Below, in pieces: positions 11,992-23,230 of a DNA stretch of 64,000 nucleotides. How positions within the stretch are numbered: the stretch's first letter is position 1; each line of letters begins with the position of its first letter. The DNA comes from Neocallimastix lanati (nom. inval.) (taxonomy: Eukaryota; Neocallimastigomycota; Neocallimastigomycetes; Neocallimastigales; Neocallimastigaceae), in the NCBI GenBank assembly GCA_016946835.1, contig JACVTC010000061.1:62001-126000 (forward strand), written 5' to 3'. The translations under genes were made by a program, and so were the position numbers. The notes under the pieces were generated by a model. It saw only the letters and a program-made list of their open reading frames with translations. It was not told the DNA's origin and ran no database searches.

Positions 11992-12328
11992 ATTATTTTT
12001 AATATTGTCAGCATAATATACCTTTGATAGTTCTAAAGAGTTGTTGTCAAAGGTTCCAATATATTTACCAACTTTTTTAATTTTTTCGGATTTACCATTA
12101 GGATATGTGATTGATTTATTTTTTATATTTTTAGTGTTTTTTAATTTTCTAATTTCATTTGTTAAATTTATAGGACATCCTTAATCAATTATCCATTCAG
12201 TTTTGTCATTTTCTTTGGTAGATTGTGTAATATTATTTACCGTAATATTACCGGAGAATCCGATGTTTATATTTTCTTCTTCACTATCTTCACTATCAGT
12301 TGAATCTGATTCACTTTTAATGTTATTG

Positions 12329-13348
12329 CTATGAAATTTTTGTATTCTTCCTACCTTTTTGCTTTCTGATATCATTTTTTCTTGGATTGTTTCTATTTTT
12401 ATTCTTTCTTTTAACATTAAAGAAACATGTGTCGGTAGTATGTCCATCTTTTTGACATATATAGCAATAATTTTCTTTATTTTTAATTTCATAATTTTTA
12501 TTATTTGGTTTATTTATATTGGTTTTACTGACGGCATTCACCTGGTTCTTTAGATTTGGATTTTCTTCAATTCTTTTGATTTCTTTACATTTTTTAATAA
12601 ATACTTCCATAGTAATAATTGAATTCTTCAAGTCACTAAAGGTTTTAAATTGGATTAAATTTATAGGATGGATTCCAATTTTGACAAGTTCATCAGCGGC
12701 GAATAATATTTTGGTTTCTTCATCTAACGTTGACTTGCCCAGTTTATTAGCTTCCCTTTTGTGTGATTCGAAGAGTGTATTTAAATTATTCAAATATAAT
12801 TTATAATCATTATTTTCTATTTTTAATGTTTTAATTTTATATTCGATTTTATATAATTTTGATGGGCCTGACTGGTCAAATCTACTTTTCAGTTCTTCTA
12901 TCATTTCATAAGCTGTTTGACAGTCAATGATAAATTTACTTGTTGGGTCGTCCAAACTGTTTTCAATAATGGATTGAGTTGCGTTGTCTTCTTCATTTTG
13001 GATTTCTTCCATATTATTAGGATCAATTTTGACATTAATATATTGGATTAACTTTAAAGCTATTAAATGTCTTTTTAATGCTTTAAACCACCTTGGAAAG
13101 TTTTCAGTAGTGAGCCCAAAATTTGTATAGTTAAATACGGATTTCTTGGTCATATCAATTATTACAGTGTTACTGGTATTATTATTTTGCACTGTACTGA
13201 CCTTAGGGATAGAAGATGTACTTTCTTCGTAATCTTGATTTGTTTCATTTATTTCATCTTCAGTATTCTGTGATGATTGGGAACTATCTTCCTTTATGAA
13301 ACCTTTTTTAGATTTTCCTCCCATCTTAAGAATTAAATGTTTTAACAA
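12329..13348 (-). CDS. copia gag region (fossil)
   Basis: About 339 codons starting just inside the 5' LTR. The central part matches the copia-type gag domain (FPRWFKALKRHLIAL, YEMIEELKSRF). Near the C-terminus is one CCHC zinc knuckle, CYICQKDGHTTDTC (C-x2-C-x4-H-x4-C), which binds nucleic acid in the virus-like particle. It is followed by a basic Asn/Lys-rich tail and then the protease-like segment. Confidence 0.88.
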   Translation of the reverse strand: MLKHLILKMGGKSKKGFIKEDSSQSSQNTEDEINETNQDYEESTSSIPKVSTVQNNNTSNTVIIDMTKKSVFNYTNFGLTTENFPRWFKALKRHLIALKLIQYINVKIDPNNMEEIQNEEDNATQSIIENSLDDPTSKFIIDCQTAYEMIEELKSRFDQSGPSKLYKIEYKIKTLKIENNDYKLYLNNLNTLFESHKREANKLGKSTLDEETKILFAADELVKIGIHPINLIQFKTFSDLKNSIITMEVFIKKCKEIKRIEENPNLKNQVNAVSKTNINKPNNKNYEIKNKENYCYICQKDGHTTDTCFFNVKRKNKNRNNPRKNDIRKQKGRKNTKIS

Positions 13349-13451
13349 TTTTTAATAAAATTATAGTTTATTTTAAAATAAATAAATTTAATATCTCCTT
13401 AAGGATTTATATATTCGAGTTGTCTCTTAGAGTCGAATGAGACTCTTAATC

Positions 13452-13717
13452 TGTTCAAGGTTGTGGATTCAGAGAACGCGAACAAGTATTACACCAAGTG
13501 TTTTAATATATATTTATTATATATTTTTATTTATTTATTTATTTAGAAAAATACATGTATCTTTATTATTATAAAATCAACGAGAAAAAAAAATAAACTA
13601 ATTTTTAATTAAACTATAAAATAACTATATACAAAATAAGGTTATAATTAATAAGGCTTGTGTGGCATATTAGATATGTTATGCATAATGTTCATATAAC
13701 ATTACTAATATTTAACA
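13452..13717 (-). repeat. 5' LTR of the copia element
   Basis: Near-identical to 8530-8794. It is followed on its outer side by the CATTA target duplication and the resumed minisatellite. Confidence 0.92.
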
Positions 13718-14545
13718 CATTATTATTTATTATTTATTAATAAATACCATTCATTATTATTTATTATTTATTAATAAATACCATTCATTATTATTTATTA
13801 TTTATTAATAAATACCATTCATTATTATTTATTATTTATTAATAAATACCATTCATTATTATTTATTATTTATTAATAAATACCATTCATTATTATTTAT
13901 TATTTATTAATAAATACCATTCATTATTATTTATTATTTATTAATAAATACCATTCATTATTATTTATTATTTATTAATAAATACCATTCATTATTATTT
14001 ATTATTTATTAATAAATACCATTCATTATTATTTATTATTTATTAATAAATACCATTCATTATTATTTATTATTTATTAATAAATACCATTCATTATTAT
14101 TTATTATTTATTAATAAATACCATTCATTATTATTTATTATTTATTAATAAATACCATTCATTATTATTTATTATTTATTAATAAATACCATTCATTATT
14201 ATTTATTATTTATTAATAAATACCATTCATTATTATTTATTATTTATTAATAAATACCATTCATTATTATTTATTATTTATTAATAAATACCATTCATTA
14301 TTATTTATTATTTATTAATAAATACCATTCATTATTATTTATTATTTATTAATAAATACCATTCATTATTATTTATTATTTATTAATAAATACCATTCAT
14401 TATTATTTATTATTTATTAATAAATACCATTCATTATTATTTATTATTTATTAATAAATACCATTCATTATTATTTATTATTTATTAATAAATACCATTC
14501 ATTATTATTTATTATTTATTAATAAATACCATTCATTATTTATTT
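13718..14545. repeat. 34-bp minisatellite, right part (about 24 units)
   Basis: The CCATTC landmark recurs at exactly 34-bp intervals from 13747 to 14529, giving 24 occurrences that look identical by eye. It is the same unit as the left part but far more uniform. There are no unique spacers, so it is not a CRISPR-like array. Confidence 0.95.
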
Positions 14546-15062
14546 ATTATTTATTATTTACTATTTATTATTATTTATTATTTATTATTTATTAATAAAT
14601 ACTATTTATAATTATTTATATTTTATTTTATTTTATTTTATTTATATTTTATTTATATTTTATTTATATTTTATTTATATTTTATTTTATTTTATTTTAT
14701 TTTATTCAATTTGTACTTTAATTATATTTATATTTTTTTATTATTTATTATTTATTAATAAACACTCTTTATTATTAGTTATTATTTATTAATAAATACT
14801 CTTTATTATTATTTATTATTTATTAATAAATACTCTTTATTATTAGTTATTATTTATTAATAAATACTCCTATTGTTATTTAATATTTATTATTTATTAA
14901 TAAATATTCTTTATTATTCTTTATTCTTTATAATTTATTATTAAATGCTCTTTTTATTATTTCTTATAATATAAAATAAATGCTATTAACTATTTGTTTA
15001 TTTATTTTTTAGTTCATTTTATTTTGATTTTTAGTTTTTGTTTTTGTCTTTGATTTTGCTTC

Positions 15063-15093
<31 letters not shown>

Positions 15094-15229
15094 GTTGCTC
15101 TATATTTTAATGATGAACAATTTATTTTTTACATTTTATTGTATGATATAATATGTAATGCAATTAATATAAAAATATGTATATTTTTATTTTCATAATA
15201 TATCAATAATTAATATAATTTTAGCGTTT
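14546..15229. repeat. Degenerate flank of the minisatellite
   Basis: TTATT/TTATTT runs, an (ATTTT)n stretch at about 14615-14705, then variant units with ATAAATACTCTTTATTATT near 14760-14935. The last 250 bases before the GTPase stop codon are A/T-rich with no gene. Confidence 0.7.
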
Positions 15230-16621
15230 TTATAATTCTATTTCACCTAAATTAACAGCAATATTCATAACACCAGAATCATAATCACTTAGGCATATTT
15301 CATTTAATTTTCTTTCTACTTCCTCTGTACAATCATTAACCATAGGATCATTCCAATTAAAGGATTTACCACATCCTACAGGTAAAATTTTAGTTTTTCC
15401 TTGCATATTCAAAAATACGTTTATTTGTTTTTCTTCCTCTGTTAGTCCAGAAAATTCTCTGTCATTTTCATTATAATTATTATTTACTATTTCTTTACAT
15501 GAAATTATAATTTTTCCTTGTTTATACTGTACTAAATAATTTCTATATCTTCCACAAATTTTGTCCTTTAAATTAGTCCTTTTTCCACAAATCATACTAT
15601 TACATCCTTTAATTTTAAACCAAATTTGACCACAGTGTGGACACTTTTTATATCTACTTAAATTGTTACTTTCGTAATTATTGGTCTGAACTTTAATTTG
15701 ACTTTGGGCTCTCATTGTAAAATCATTAAATTTGTTAAATATTATATTATTAAAAATAATAACTTCAGTAATTATGGAATCAAAATCAGCTTTCTTTTCA
15801 CGAACAGTTTCTGAGTATCTTTTAATTAAATCTTCTTTGAAATCCTTAAATGCAAAATAAATTGCTCTTCTCAAATCATCATTTTCAGCTTTTTTAAATT
15901 CGTCTTCAAATTTTTTCAAGGTTTCATCAAATTCATCCTCGTATCTTTGTCTTTCTTCCATGACACTTATGTCAAACACGTCTTTAATTGAAGCTAGGAA
16001 ATCTCTTGTTTTTAAGAGTTCTAATTTGGGGATGTTTTCCATTGTATTCTTGATTTTTTGTAATGCATTAAGAAGTTGACCTGCGGGAGTTTTATCTTTT
16101 GTTGTAAAAATGACATTTCTTATTCCAAATTGAGTAGAAAAAATTGCTTTAATATCTTCTTTATTAGTTAATGAACAATCTTCTGAATGAGTTACCAACA
16201 CTGTAATATTATTCCTATACTCATAAAATATTTTAAGCATTTGAGAAAGACTGTCAATTAAGTGATCATATCTCTTATCATATTTAATAATAAAACATAT
16301 CATTCTTGCAGGAATCACTTTTAAAGTGTTTTTTTGCTTTTTTAAATGTCCAATGATATCAGTCGTTGAACGTAAACCTGGAAAGTCAATTAATAACATG
16401 TCTCCGTCTAATGAGAAACCATATTGAATGTCTTTGGTACAAGAAAATCCACTTTCAGCTGTTTCACCATTAGTTCCACAAATTTTATTTAGAATAGTCG
16501 TTTTTCCATGGCCAACCGATCCAAACAAGATGATGTTATCTTTAGATCGTAAAACAGTATCCATGCCATGATTACTAAGTTTAAAAAGTGGTGAAAATAT
16601 ATTCCTAAAGAATCCTAACAT
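15230..16621 (-). CDS. P-loop GTPase with C-terminal zinc-binding domain
   Basis: Single-exon gene of 463 residues. The G domain shows G1 GSVGHGKTT (34-42), a candidate switch Thr at 62, G3 DFPG (79-82) and a G4-like THSED (144-148), as in AIG1/septin-like TRAFAC GTPases. A charged, probably coiled-coil stretch lies at about 220-285. The C-terminus has a Cys-rich module: CPHC (327-330), GCNSM (339-343), Cys 345, Cys 356 and GCGKSFNW (416-423). This pattern resembles the second RING of RBR ligases and zinc modules of large protist proteins. The G domain should bind and hydrolyse GTP. A role in ubiquitin transfer or membrane work is only a guess. The start is the first Met, next to a poly(T/A) upstream tract. 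All G motifs are intact, so it looks functional. Confidence 0.85.
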   Translation of the reverse strand: MLGFFRNIFSPLFKLSNHGMDTVLRSKDNIILFGSVGHGKTTILNKICGTNGETAESGFSCTKDIQYGFSLDGDMLLIDFPGLRSTTDIIGHLKKQKNTLKVIPARMICFIIKYDKRYDHLIDSLSQMLKIFYEYRNNITVLVTHSEDCSLTNKEDIKAIFSTQFGIRNVIFTTKDKTPAGQLLNALQKIKNTMENIPKLELLKTRDFLASIKDVFDISVMEERQRYEDEFDETLKKFEDEFKKAENDDLRRAIYFAFKDFKEDLIKRYSETVREKKADFDSIITEVIIFNNIIFNKFNDFTMRAQSQIKVQTNNYESNNLSRYKKCPHCGQIWFKIKGCNSMICGKRTNLKDKICGRYRNYLVQYKQGKIIISCKEIVNNNYNENDREFSGLTEEEKQINVFLNMQGKTKILPVGCGKSFNWNDPMVNDCTEEVERKLNEICLSDYDSGVMNIAVNLGEIEL

Positions 16622-16637
16622 TTTCTTAATTAACTTT

Positions 16638-16673
<36 letters not shown>

Positions 16674-17508
16674 TTTGTTAATTGATTTTATTAAAGATTT
16701 TTTGTATTTCACTTTATTATATTTTATTTTATTTATTTTTTTATGGTTTATAGAGAAAAAAAAGAGGAAAACTGTTCCCTTTATATATATAAAAAAAATA
16801 TGAAGACAAAAATAAAAATCATCATGACAATACTTTTACAATTATAATTTCTTTCGATAACATTATGCTTAATCAATACGACGAACACATGAAATATATT
16901 CTTATAAATTAATAAATATTTATTTATATTATTATTGATATTTTTTAACATCTCTACATTGAAAAAGGAAATTAGTATTGCTAGTATGTCTAATTTAAAT
17001 TGCTTAGCTACTCCATAGTAAATAATTCATAAATAAATAAATATTTATTCATATTATTGTTAAAGTATATTTTTTAACATCTCTACATTGAAAAAAGGAA
17101 ATTAGTATGGCTAGTATGTCCAATTTATGCTGCTTAGCTACTCCATAGTAAATAATTCATTAAGTTTTTTTTTAATTTTTTTTTTTTTATTAATACTACC
17201 AATATTTTATCTTTTCATGTCCAAAAAAAAAATTTAATATTACCAAATAAGTAAATTTATAATTGAAAAAAGAAAAATAAATTTTTAAATTTTTAAATTC
17301 TTAAATTTTTATATTTTTATATTTCTTATCTTTGTAATTAATCTTAGTACTACTTATTATTACTGTTTACAATATGTAAATAAGTAATAATTATAAGAAT
17401 CATTTATCGTTACCATTCGCCAATGGTCAATGTATTTGTAATTATTACAATAACTACATGTTAAAAAAAATAAATAAAAATAAATAAATATAAATACTAT
17501 TTATTATA

Positions 17509-17597
<89 letters not shown>

Positions 17598-17700
17598 ATA
17601 TTATTTTAACAAAAAGTATTTAAATATTTTATTACAATTAAATATTTTTAATATTATTTCATTATATTATTTATTAAAATTTTAAATATACTTATTTATT
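16622..17700. other. A/T-rich intergenic DNA with a repeated block
   Basis: A block of about 125 bp with TTTTTAACATCTCTACATTG and GCTAGTATGTC is present twice, near 16920-17030 and 17045-17160. An (ATT)n microsatellite lies at about 17503-17596. No gene seen. Confidence 0.6.
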
Positions 17701-17818
17701 TATTAAAATAAATTTAAGCCACTTTAACATCAACGTTTTTTTTGTACGCCGCATTTCATATAAAACCACATTAAATGTTTTTTTTTTATTTCTGGTGTGT
17801 ATTGCACTAGGGGGATAA

Positions 17819-18182
17819 TGCATTTCGGACCAGCAGGTGTTTAAATATAAGCCACATATTTTTTAAGATGGCGTATTATATATAAATTTTTTATATATAT
17901 ATGTTAACATGAATTTTATTATAATTTTTACAGTATTAAAAAATAGTATTGAAAAAAATATTATTAAATATTAGTATTAAATAAATAAATGAAGAAATTA
18001 ATAAATAAATAAAAATTTTCAGAATATGGCGAATTAAATATATTTGTAAATCATCAATTTTTTTGAAATATATCACATTTTAAATATTATATTTATAAAT
18101 AAAAATTTATAAAAAATAATATAAGCCACATTCCGAAATGAAATTTATGTAAAATATTTAAAGCCACATTCTGAAGTGCCCA
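17819..18182. mobile_element. Short non-autonomous element with MULE-like ends
   Basis: It opens with ATGCATTTCGGACC and, shortly after, AAGCCACAT. It closes with AAGCCACATTCCGAAATG (18124-18141) and AAGCCACATTCTGAAGTG (18160-18177). The same TGCATTTCG/GCCAC vocabulary marks the MULE at 1-4204. The ends pair only loosely and the interior is A/T-rich and non-coding, so this is a tentative MITE of that family. The motif recurs at 17752 and at 18825-18842. Confidence 0.45.
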
Positions 18183-18417
18183 CCCTCGACAATATTAATT
18201 ATATAAAACAAATATGTGTAGTAACATATTTGTATATTTAATATTAATTATTAAATATTAAATTTATATCTTTTTGATAATAATTATTTTATTTTATTTT
18301 ATTTCAATATGTAGTATTATAATTATAATAATTATAATACTTTAATTCATATAAATTTAATATAGTTCTATATATTAGAATATATAATTAATATAATACC
18401 TATTTCTTATAAATAGA

Positions 18418-18513
18418 TTAGATTATTTATATTAGAAATAGTGGACTCTTGTAAATTTTTAGGAATTAGATTATTTATATTAGAAATAGTGGACTCTTGT
18501 AAATTTTTAGGAA
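18418..18513. repeat. Perfect 48-bp tandem duplication
   Basis: 18418-18465 and 18466-18513 are identical and contain AGAAATAGTGGACTCTTGTA. No coding frame. Confidence 0.9.
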
Positions 18514-18895
18514 TTAGAATTATTATTTTTATTGTACGAATATTATAATTTTATTAATAAAATTTACTAAACAACCATTATTTTTAAAAACCCACTGCTT
18601 ATAAATTATTGCACATAAAAGTCATGCATATCATTAAGGTAGTCACAACACCATGTCACGTTAAATGAACCACATTCTTTTCATTTATTCATTTTTTTTA
18701 ATGTTAAACAATTATAAAATAATGTGCTTTTGAGAAAAAATTTTTTTTGTTTTATTTATTTATATACAATTATCTAAAAAAAATAAAAATGTGGTGGGCT
18801 AAATTACAATTTAATTTTTAATTAATAAGCCATGTTCCGAAATGCAATATATTCAGTTTTTTTTTAATTTTTAAAAGAAATTATAGTGGGGAAGG
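18514..18895. other. A/T-rich spacer
   Basis: No gene seen. Contains one AAGCCATGTTCCGAAATGCA end motif near 18826. Confidence 0.4.
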
Positions 18896-18975
18896 TTGCA
18901 TTTCGTCAAGTGGTGTTGATATAAATGAATGAATGAATAAATAAATAAAAATTTAAAATATATGACGAAATGCAA
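18896..18975. mobile_element. 80-bp miniature inverted-repeat element
   Basis: The ends are a perfect 13-bp inverted repeat: TTGCATTTCGTCA at 18896-18908 and TGACGAAATGCAA at 18963-18975. The centre is (TGAA/TAAA)n. The ends share TGCATTTCG with the MULE, so it may be mobilised by that transposase. Confidence 0.6.
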
Positions 18976-18986
18976 CTTGGAGAAAT

Positions 18987-19031
<45 letters not shown>

Positions 19032-19057
19032 ATATTTATTATTTAATTATTATATAT

Positions 19058-19727
19058 TTAATTATCCACTCTCCTAAAATCCATGTCATAATATTTAAAA
19101 ATAATTTTTTTTCATCGAAAATTAAATTAGGTGTATGACCTGCATTCTAAAATATTGCTGAAAGATATAAATCATTATTACTGTGATTAGAATGTATTAA
19201 TTGTTTTGTTTCACTATTTGAAATAAAAAAATTACAATGAGTATCACAAACATTTATTATTAAGTTGCCCATTGTATCTATAGAATAATATGAATTCCAT
19301 ATTTTATGGTTACTGGATACATTTATGGCTTCTTTATAATCTCTAAGTGGATGATCTACTTTTCTGAGACCCAAAATAGGACAAAGTCCATTAACTAAAT
19401 AATCATGAATGACAAGAATATTGCCACCATTTTTTTAAATAATTTTTTATTTCAATTGTTGGGTTATTTATTTCAAATCCATGGTCTAATAAATAATATA
19501 TCATACAATCATAATGTATTAAAGATAATTCGTTAATACAATTGACTGCATCTAAAGAAGTTACATATATAATACAATTTATTCTTGATGGATCTAAAGT
19601 ATAATATAACATATCTTTTCTTGATTGAATATCTGTTTCGATGGACCTGTATTCATATTTGATATAAGTAAAAATTTTATTAGGAAGATAAGACTGAAAG
19701 TTTTGTATTATAAGGTATAATTTCCAT
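19058..19727 (-). pseudogene. Broken copy of the ThuA/amidotransferase-like gene
   Basis: The minus strand aligns along its length with the intact gene at 22532-23230. It has ATG at 19727, MLYYTLDPSRINCIIYV, an EINNPTIEIKNYLKKW stretch and a C-terminal MTWIL segment ending at 19058-19060. Several small indels split the frame, including one just before the loop that reads GGNILVTHD in the intact copy. About 25 bases covering the GKGKAVYWN segment are missing. It is in inverse orientation to the other two copies and the most diverged of the three. Confidence 0.8.
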
Positions 19728-19897
19728 ATTTTAATTAATAATAAAATAATATTTATAAATAGGAAAATTATTTAATATTTGATATTTGATTATTCAATAT
19801 AAAAAAAAATATAAATTTATTAAATTAAATAGATAAATATATATTTATTAATTATTTATTTTTTCAAATTAAATAGAAGTCAAAAATTATAACAATA

Positions 19898-19898
19898 A

Positions 19899-19969
<71 letters not shown>

Positions 19970-19970
19970 A
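19898..19970. repeat. (AAAT)n microsatellite
   Basis: About 18 uninterrupted AAAT/AATA units. Confidence 0.9.
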
Positions 19971-19979
19971 ATAATAAAT

Positions 19980-20936
19980 TTTAATAATAATACTAAAATT
20001 ATTTTTTGTCAACTCAAAACTAATAATTGTATTATAAGTTATAGTATTAGTGATAATTTTTAAAATCTAAGAAAAACGCAGAAGGAAGTATCAAGTATTA
20101 CAGAATGTATCTCTGATGCGTTTCTACCGTATAATAACACCTACGTTCACTTTTCACATCCATTTACAAGTTTTTTAATTCTTGATTTTTAGTTAACAAA
20201 TTTTTTTATACTTAATTCAGAGAAAAAAAATTGAACTTTTTTTTTTTTTTTTTTTTTGAATTCTTTCAGAGAAGTTTATTTAAATGTATGTTTGTTTGAA
20301 CTTCTCAAAAAAATGAAAGCTACTTTTCTACTTTGAAGTTAAAAAGTTTTTTTTTTCTCTTATTCTCCAAAGTTTACTTGGCCTGTGTAATTTTATAAAT
20401 TTTTTTCTTACAAAAAAAAAAAAAAAAGAAGCATATCTCTCTATATTCTCCTTTTACTTAAACTGTGTTACCCTCTTGTTCTCTCATACACATTAACCAT
20501 TCGATTTTCGATTTTTAATGACATTACTGTACTAAGAAACATTCTCCTACATACGTGAAAAAATATCTTCTTTCCTCGTTACAATTGTTTCTTCATTCAT
20601 TCATTCAAAAAAAAAAAAAAAAAACTGCCTGACTTTATTGTCTAATAACCTTCGGTTACATTATTAATCATCATCGTTGATACATCCTTATAATAGAAAA
20701 AAAAATTTTTTTTCTAATTCTTTGTTATTGCTATTTATTATATTCTCTACATATGCTTCTTTTTCGGTATCTGTGGAACCTGGGACTAATCAAATCTATA
20801 AGTTTAATAATGGTTGATAACGGTTCCACTAAAACGGTATATATATCTCGTTCTTCATATAAATATCGAATCGGTAATAGGAAGGAATACCTACAGCAAC
20901 TTACCGAGAGAGCAATGCTAAATCAAAAAAATTTCA
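19980..20936. other. Intergenic DNA of slightly higher complexity
   Basis: Less repetitive than its surroundings, with many TTC/CTT stretches. A 68-codon open frame on the plus strand at 20753-20959 (YISRSSYKYRIGNRKEYLQQ) has no family I recognise and no clear start context. I do not call it a gene. Confidence 0.35.
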
Positions 20937-21420
20937 TCACTTGTTCTCTTCATCATTAAGAAACAAAAGACTAATTTTCCTCATTGCTATTTCGTCTCTA
21001 AATGCGCATTCTACTGAGAATTCAAATAAAGGAATGTTTTTTTTTGTCTGTTCATCATAATCATTTAATAAACCTAATTTATAAGCAGCATGGGGAAGTT
21101 TTTGACATTATTATCAGAAGAAACATCAACTAAATTATCAAAATCTTTATATTCTTTAGATTCTTTATCTGAAATTTGCAGTAATTTTTTATCAGAAAGC
21201 TCTTGATTTTCTTCCCTTAAAAAATATTTTTTGTATTCTTCTTCCAAAAAACTTCACCACCATTAATGGAATTGTTTTTGAATTATTTGTAATTAATTTT
21301 TGATCACACTCACCCCAATGCATTTTCTAATTGTTTTATATTATCCAGAAGTACTTATTTTTCATAAACCTCAAAAGCTTCTTTCCAAAGAATTTTTTTT
21401 GTCCATAGCCCTAAAAGAAA
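20937..21420 (-). pseudogene. Decayed coding region, unknown family
   Basis: On the minus strand, coding-like text appears in successive frames: LWTKKILWKEAFEVYEK near 21350-21410, EEYKKYFLREENQELSDKK near 21180-21240, and AAYKLGLLNDYDEQ onward to a stop at 20937-20939. AAYKLGLL resembles a Sel1/TPR-type helix but one match is not enough to name it. Internal stops and frame changes show that it is dead. Confidence 0.5.
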
Positions 21421-21443
21421 ATAAAAGAGAAAAAATTAAAATT

Positions 21444-21477
<34 letters not shown>

Positions 21478-22531
21478 CATAAATTTTTTCTTATATATAT
21501 ATATAAATATATATATATTTATTTTTTTTTTCTTACATGCATATTTATATATATATAAATATATATTTTTAATAATATGAAAAAAATTCTATATAAAATA
21601 AAATATAATAAAATAAATTAAATTAAATAGAAAAATATGAAAATAATTAAAGTACATATTGAATAAAATAAAATAAAATAAATAGTGAAGTAATGTAAAA
21701 TTTTAAAGTTAACAAAAATAAAATAAAATAAAATAAATAGTGAAGTAATAAAAATATTAAAATATTAATAAAAATAAAATAAATAATAGAATATAAATTT
21801 AAATAATAATTTATTTAAAAAAATATATATATAAATATATTTATATATTTAAATTTTGGTAAAATAAATAAAAAAATGACTATTTATTAAAGAATAAATA
21901 AAAAGAAAAAAATTATTAAATTATTATATTTTATCTTTTTTTTTTTTTTTTTTTTGTATTTAAAAATAAATTAAATATTGGAAGATATAAATATATATTT
22001 TTTTATCGAATAATTTTCATGTATATAAATATTTATATATAAATATAAATATATTTTATATAAAATAATTTATTTGTAAGAATTTTATTTTTATTTTTAT
22101 TTTTATTTTTTCATTATATTTTTCTGTTTAAGCAATAATATTCAACATTAATAAATCTCTTAATATTATACATTAATTAAAATTCAAGAATAGAATATAA
22201 GTTTTAATTAATAGTTAAAAAGGACTTATTAATTTTATCATAAAAAATTAAGGACATAAAAAAAAGACATAAAAAAAAGACGTAAAAAAAAGACGTAAAA
22301 ATATATATATATAAAAAAAAATTTTTTTTTTTTTATTTTTTTTTATAAAAACTATTTATTCATTATTAAAATTTTTGATTTCTATTTAATTTAAAAAAAA
22401 AAAATAATTAAAAAATAATTAATAAATATACATTTATTTATATAATTTAATATATTTATATTTTTATTTTATATTGAATAATCATAAATAATTTGCCTAT
22501 ACATAATTATTATTTAATAATTAATTAAAAA
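21421..22531. other. A/T-rich upstream region of the ThuA-like gene
   Basis: Poly(A/T), (AAATA)n near 21660-21800, and GACATAAAAAAAA/GACGTAAAAAAAA units near 22250-22300. The last 160 bases before the ATG at 22532 match the DNA upstream of the broken copy at 26807, so the duplicated unit included the promoter region. Confidence 0.6.
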
Positions 22532-23230
22532 ATGGAAATTGTACCTTATAATAAAAAATTTCAGTCTTATCGCCCTAAGAAAATTTTACTTATATCAAAT
22601 ATAAATACAGGTCCATCGAAACATAATATACAATCAAGAAAAGATATGTTATATGATATTTTAGATCAATCAAGAATAAATTGTATTATAAATGTAGCTT
22701 CTTTTAATTCAATCAATCATATGAACGAATTAACTTTAATACATTATGATTGTATAATATATGATTTATTAGATGGTGGATGTGAAATAAATAATCCAAC
22801 AAGTGAAATAGAAAATTATTTAAAAAATGGTGGAAATATTCTTGTCACTCATGATCATTTAGGTTATGGACTTTGTCCTCTTTTGGGTCTTCAATTTGCA
22901 GATCATCCAATTAGAATTCATAAAGAAGCTATCAATGTATCTAGTAAACATGAAATATGGAATTCATATTATTCTTTGAATACAATGGACAACTTAATAA
23001 TAAATGTTTGTGATACTCATGGTAATTATAATATTTCAAATAAAGAAACAATACAATTAATGCATTCTAATGACAGTAATAATGATTTATATCTTTCAGT
23101 CCGACATCTAGGAAAAGGAAAAGCAGTATATTGGAATGCGGGTCATACACCCATTATAACTCCCGATGAAAAAAGATTATTTTTAAATATTATGACATGG
23201 ATTTTAGATTTAAATTTAAATGAATCATAG
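22532..23230 (+). CDS. ThuA / class I glutamine amidotransferase-like protein
   Basis: Intact single-exon gene of 232 residues, ATG at 22532. After a short N-terminus comes an alpha/beta core: KILLISNIN (17-25), HYDCIIYDLL (71-80), then YLKNGGNILVTHDHLGY (96-112), which looks like the strand-loop of ThuA-like and class I amidotransferase folds. The C-terminal GKGKAVYWNAGHTPIITPDE (194-213) followed by an MTWIL helix also matches ThuA-like proteins (GKGRV...GH...W). No Cys sits at the usual nucleophile position, so glutaminase activity is unlikely and a sugar-metabolism or binding role is possible. No signal peptide, so probably cytosolic. Two broken paralogues lie at 19058-19727 and 26807-27504. 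The fold call is inference from motifs. Confidence 0.75.
   Translation: MEIVPYNKKFQSYRPKKILLISNINTGPSKHNIQSRKDMLYDILDQSRINCIINVASFNSINHMNELTLIHYDCIIYDLLDGGCEINNPTSEIENYLKNGGNILVTHDHLGYGLCPLLGLQFADHPIRIHKEAINVSSKHEIWNSYYSLNTMDNLIINVCDTHGNYNISNKETIQLMHSNDSNNDLYLSVRHLGKGKAVYWNAGHTPIITPDEKRLFLNIMTWILDLNLNES

Larger units (their letters stand above)
8530..13717 (-). mobile_element. Ty1/copia LTR retrotransposon, nearly whole (fossil)
   Basis: Both LTRs are present (8530-8794 and 13452-13717). They begin TG and end CA when read on the minus strand. A 5-bp target duplication, CATTA, lies at 8525-8529 and 13718-13722. A polypurine tract (TAGGGGGAA on the minus strand, 8795-8803) abuts the 3' LTR. 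Internal order on the minus strand is gag with a zinc knuckle, protease-like segment, integrase, Asn-rich hinge, reverse transcriptase, RNase H, which is the copia order. The LTRs differ at only about five positions in 265, so the insertion is young. The polyprotein frame has about two breaks, so this copy looks disabled. It sits inside a 34-bp minisatellite. Confidence 0.92.

Noticed and set aside
13718-14545. CRISPR-like regular array
   Set aside because: The whole 34-bp unit repeats with no unique spacers, in a eukaryotic genome; it is a minisatellite.
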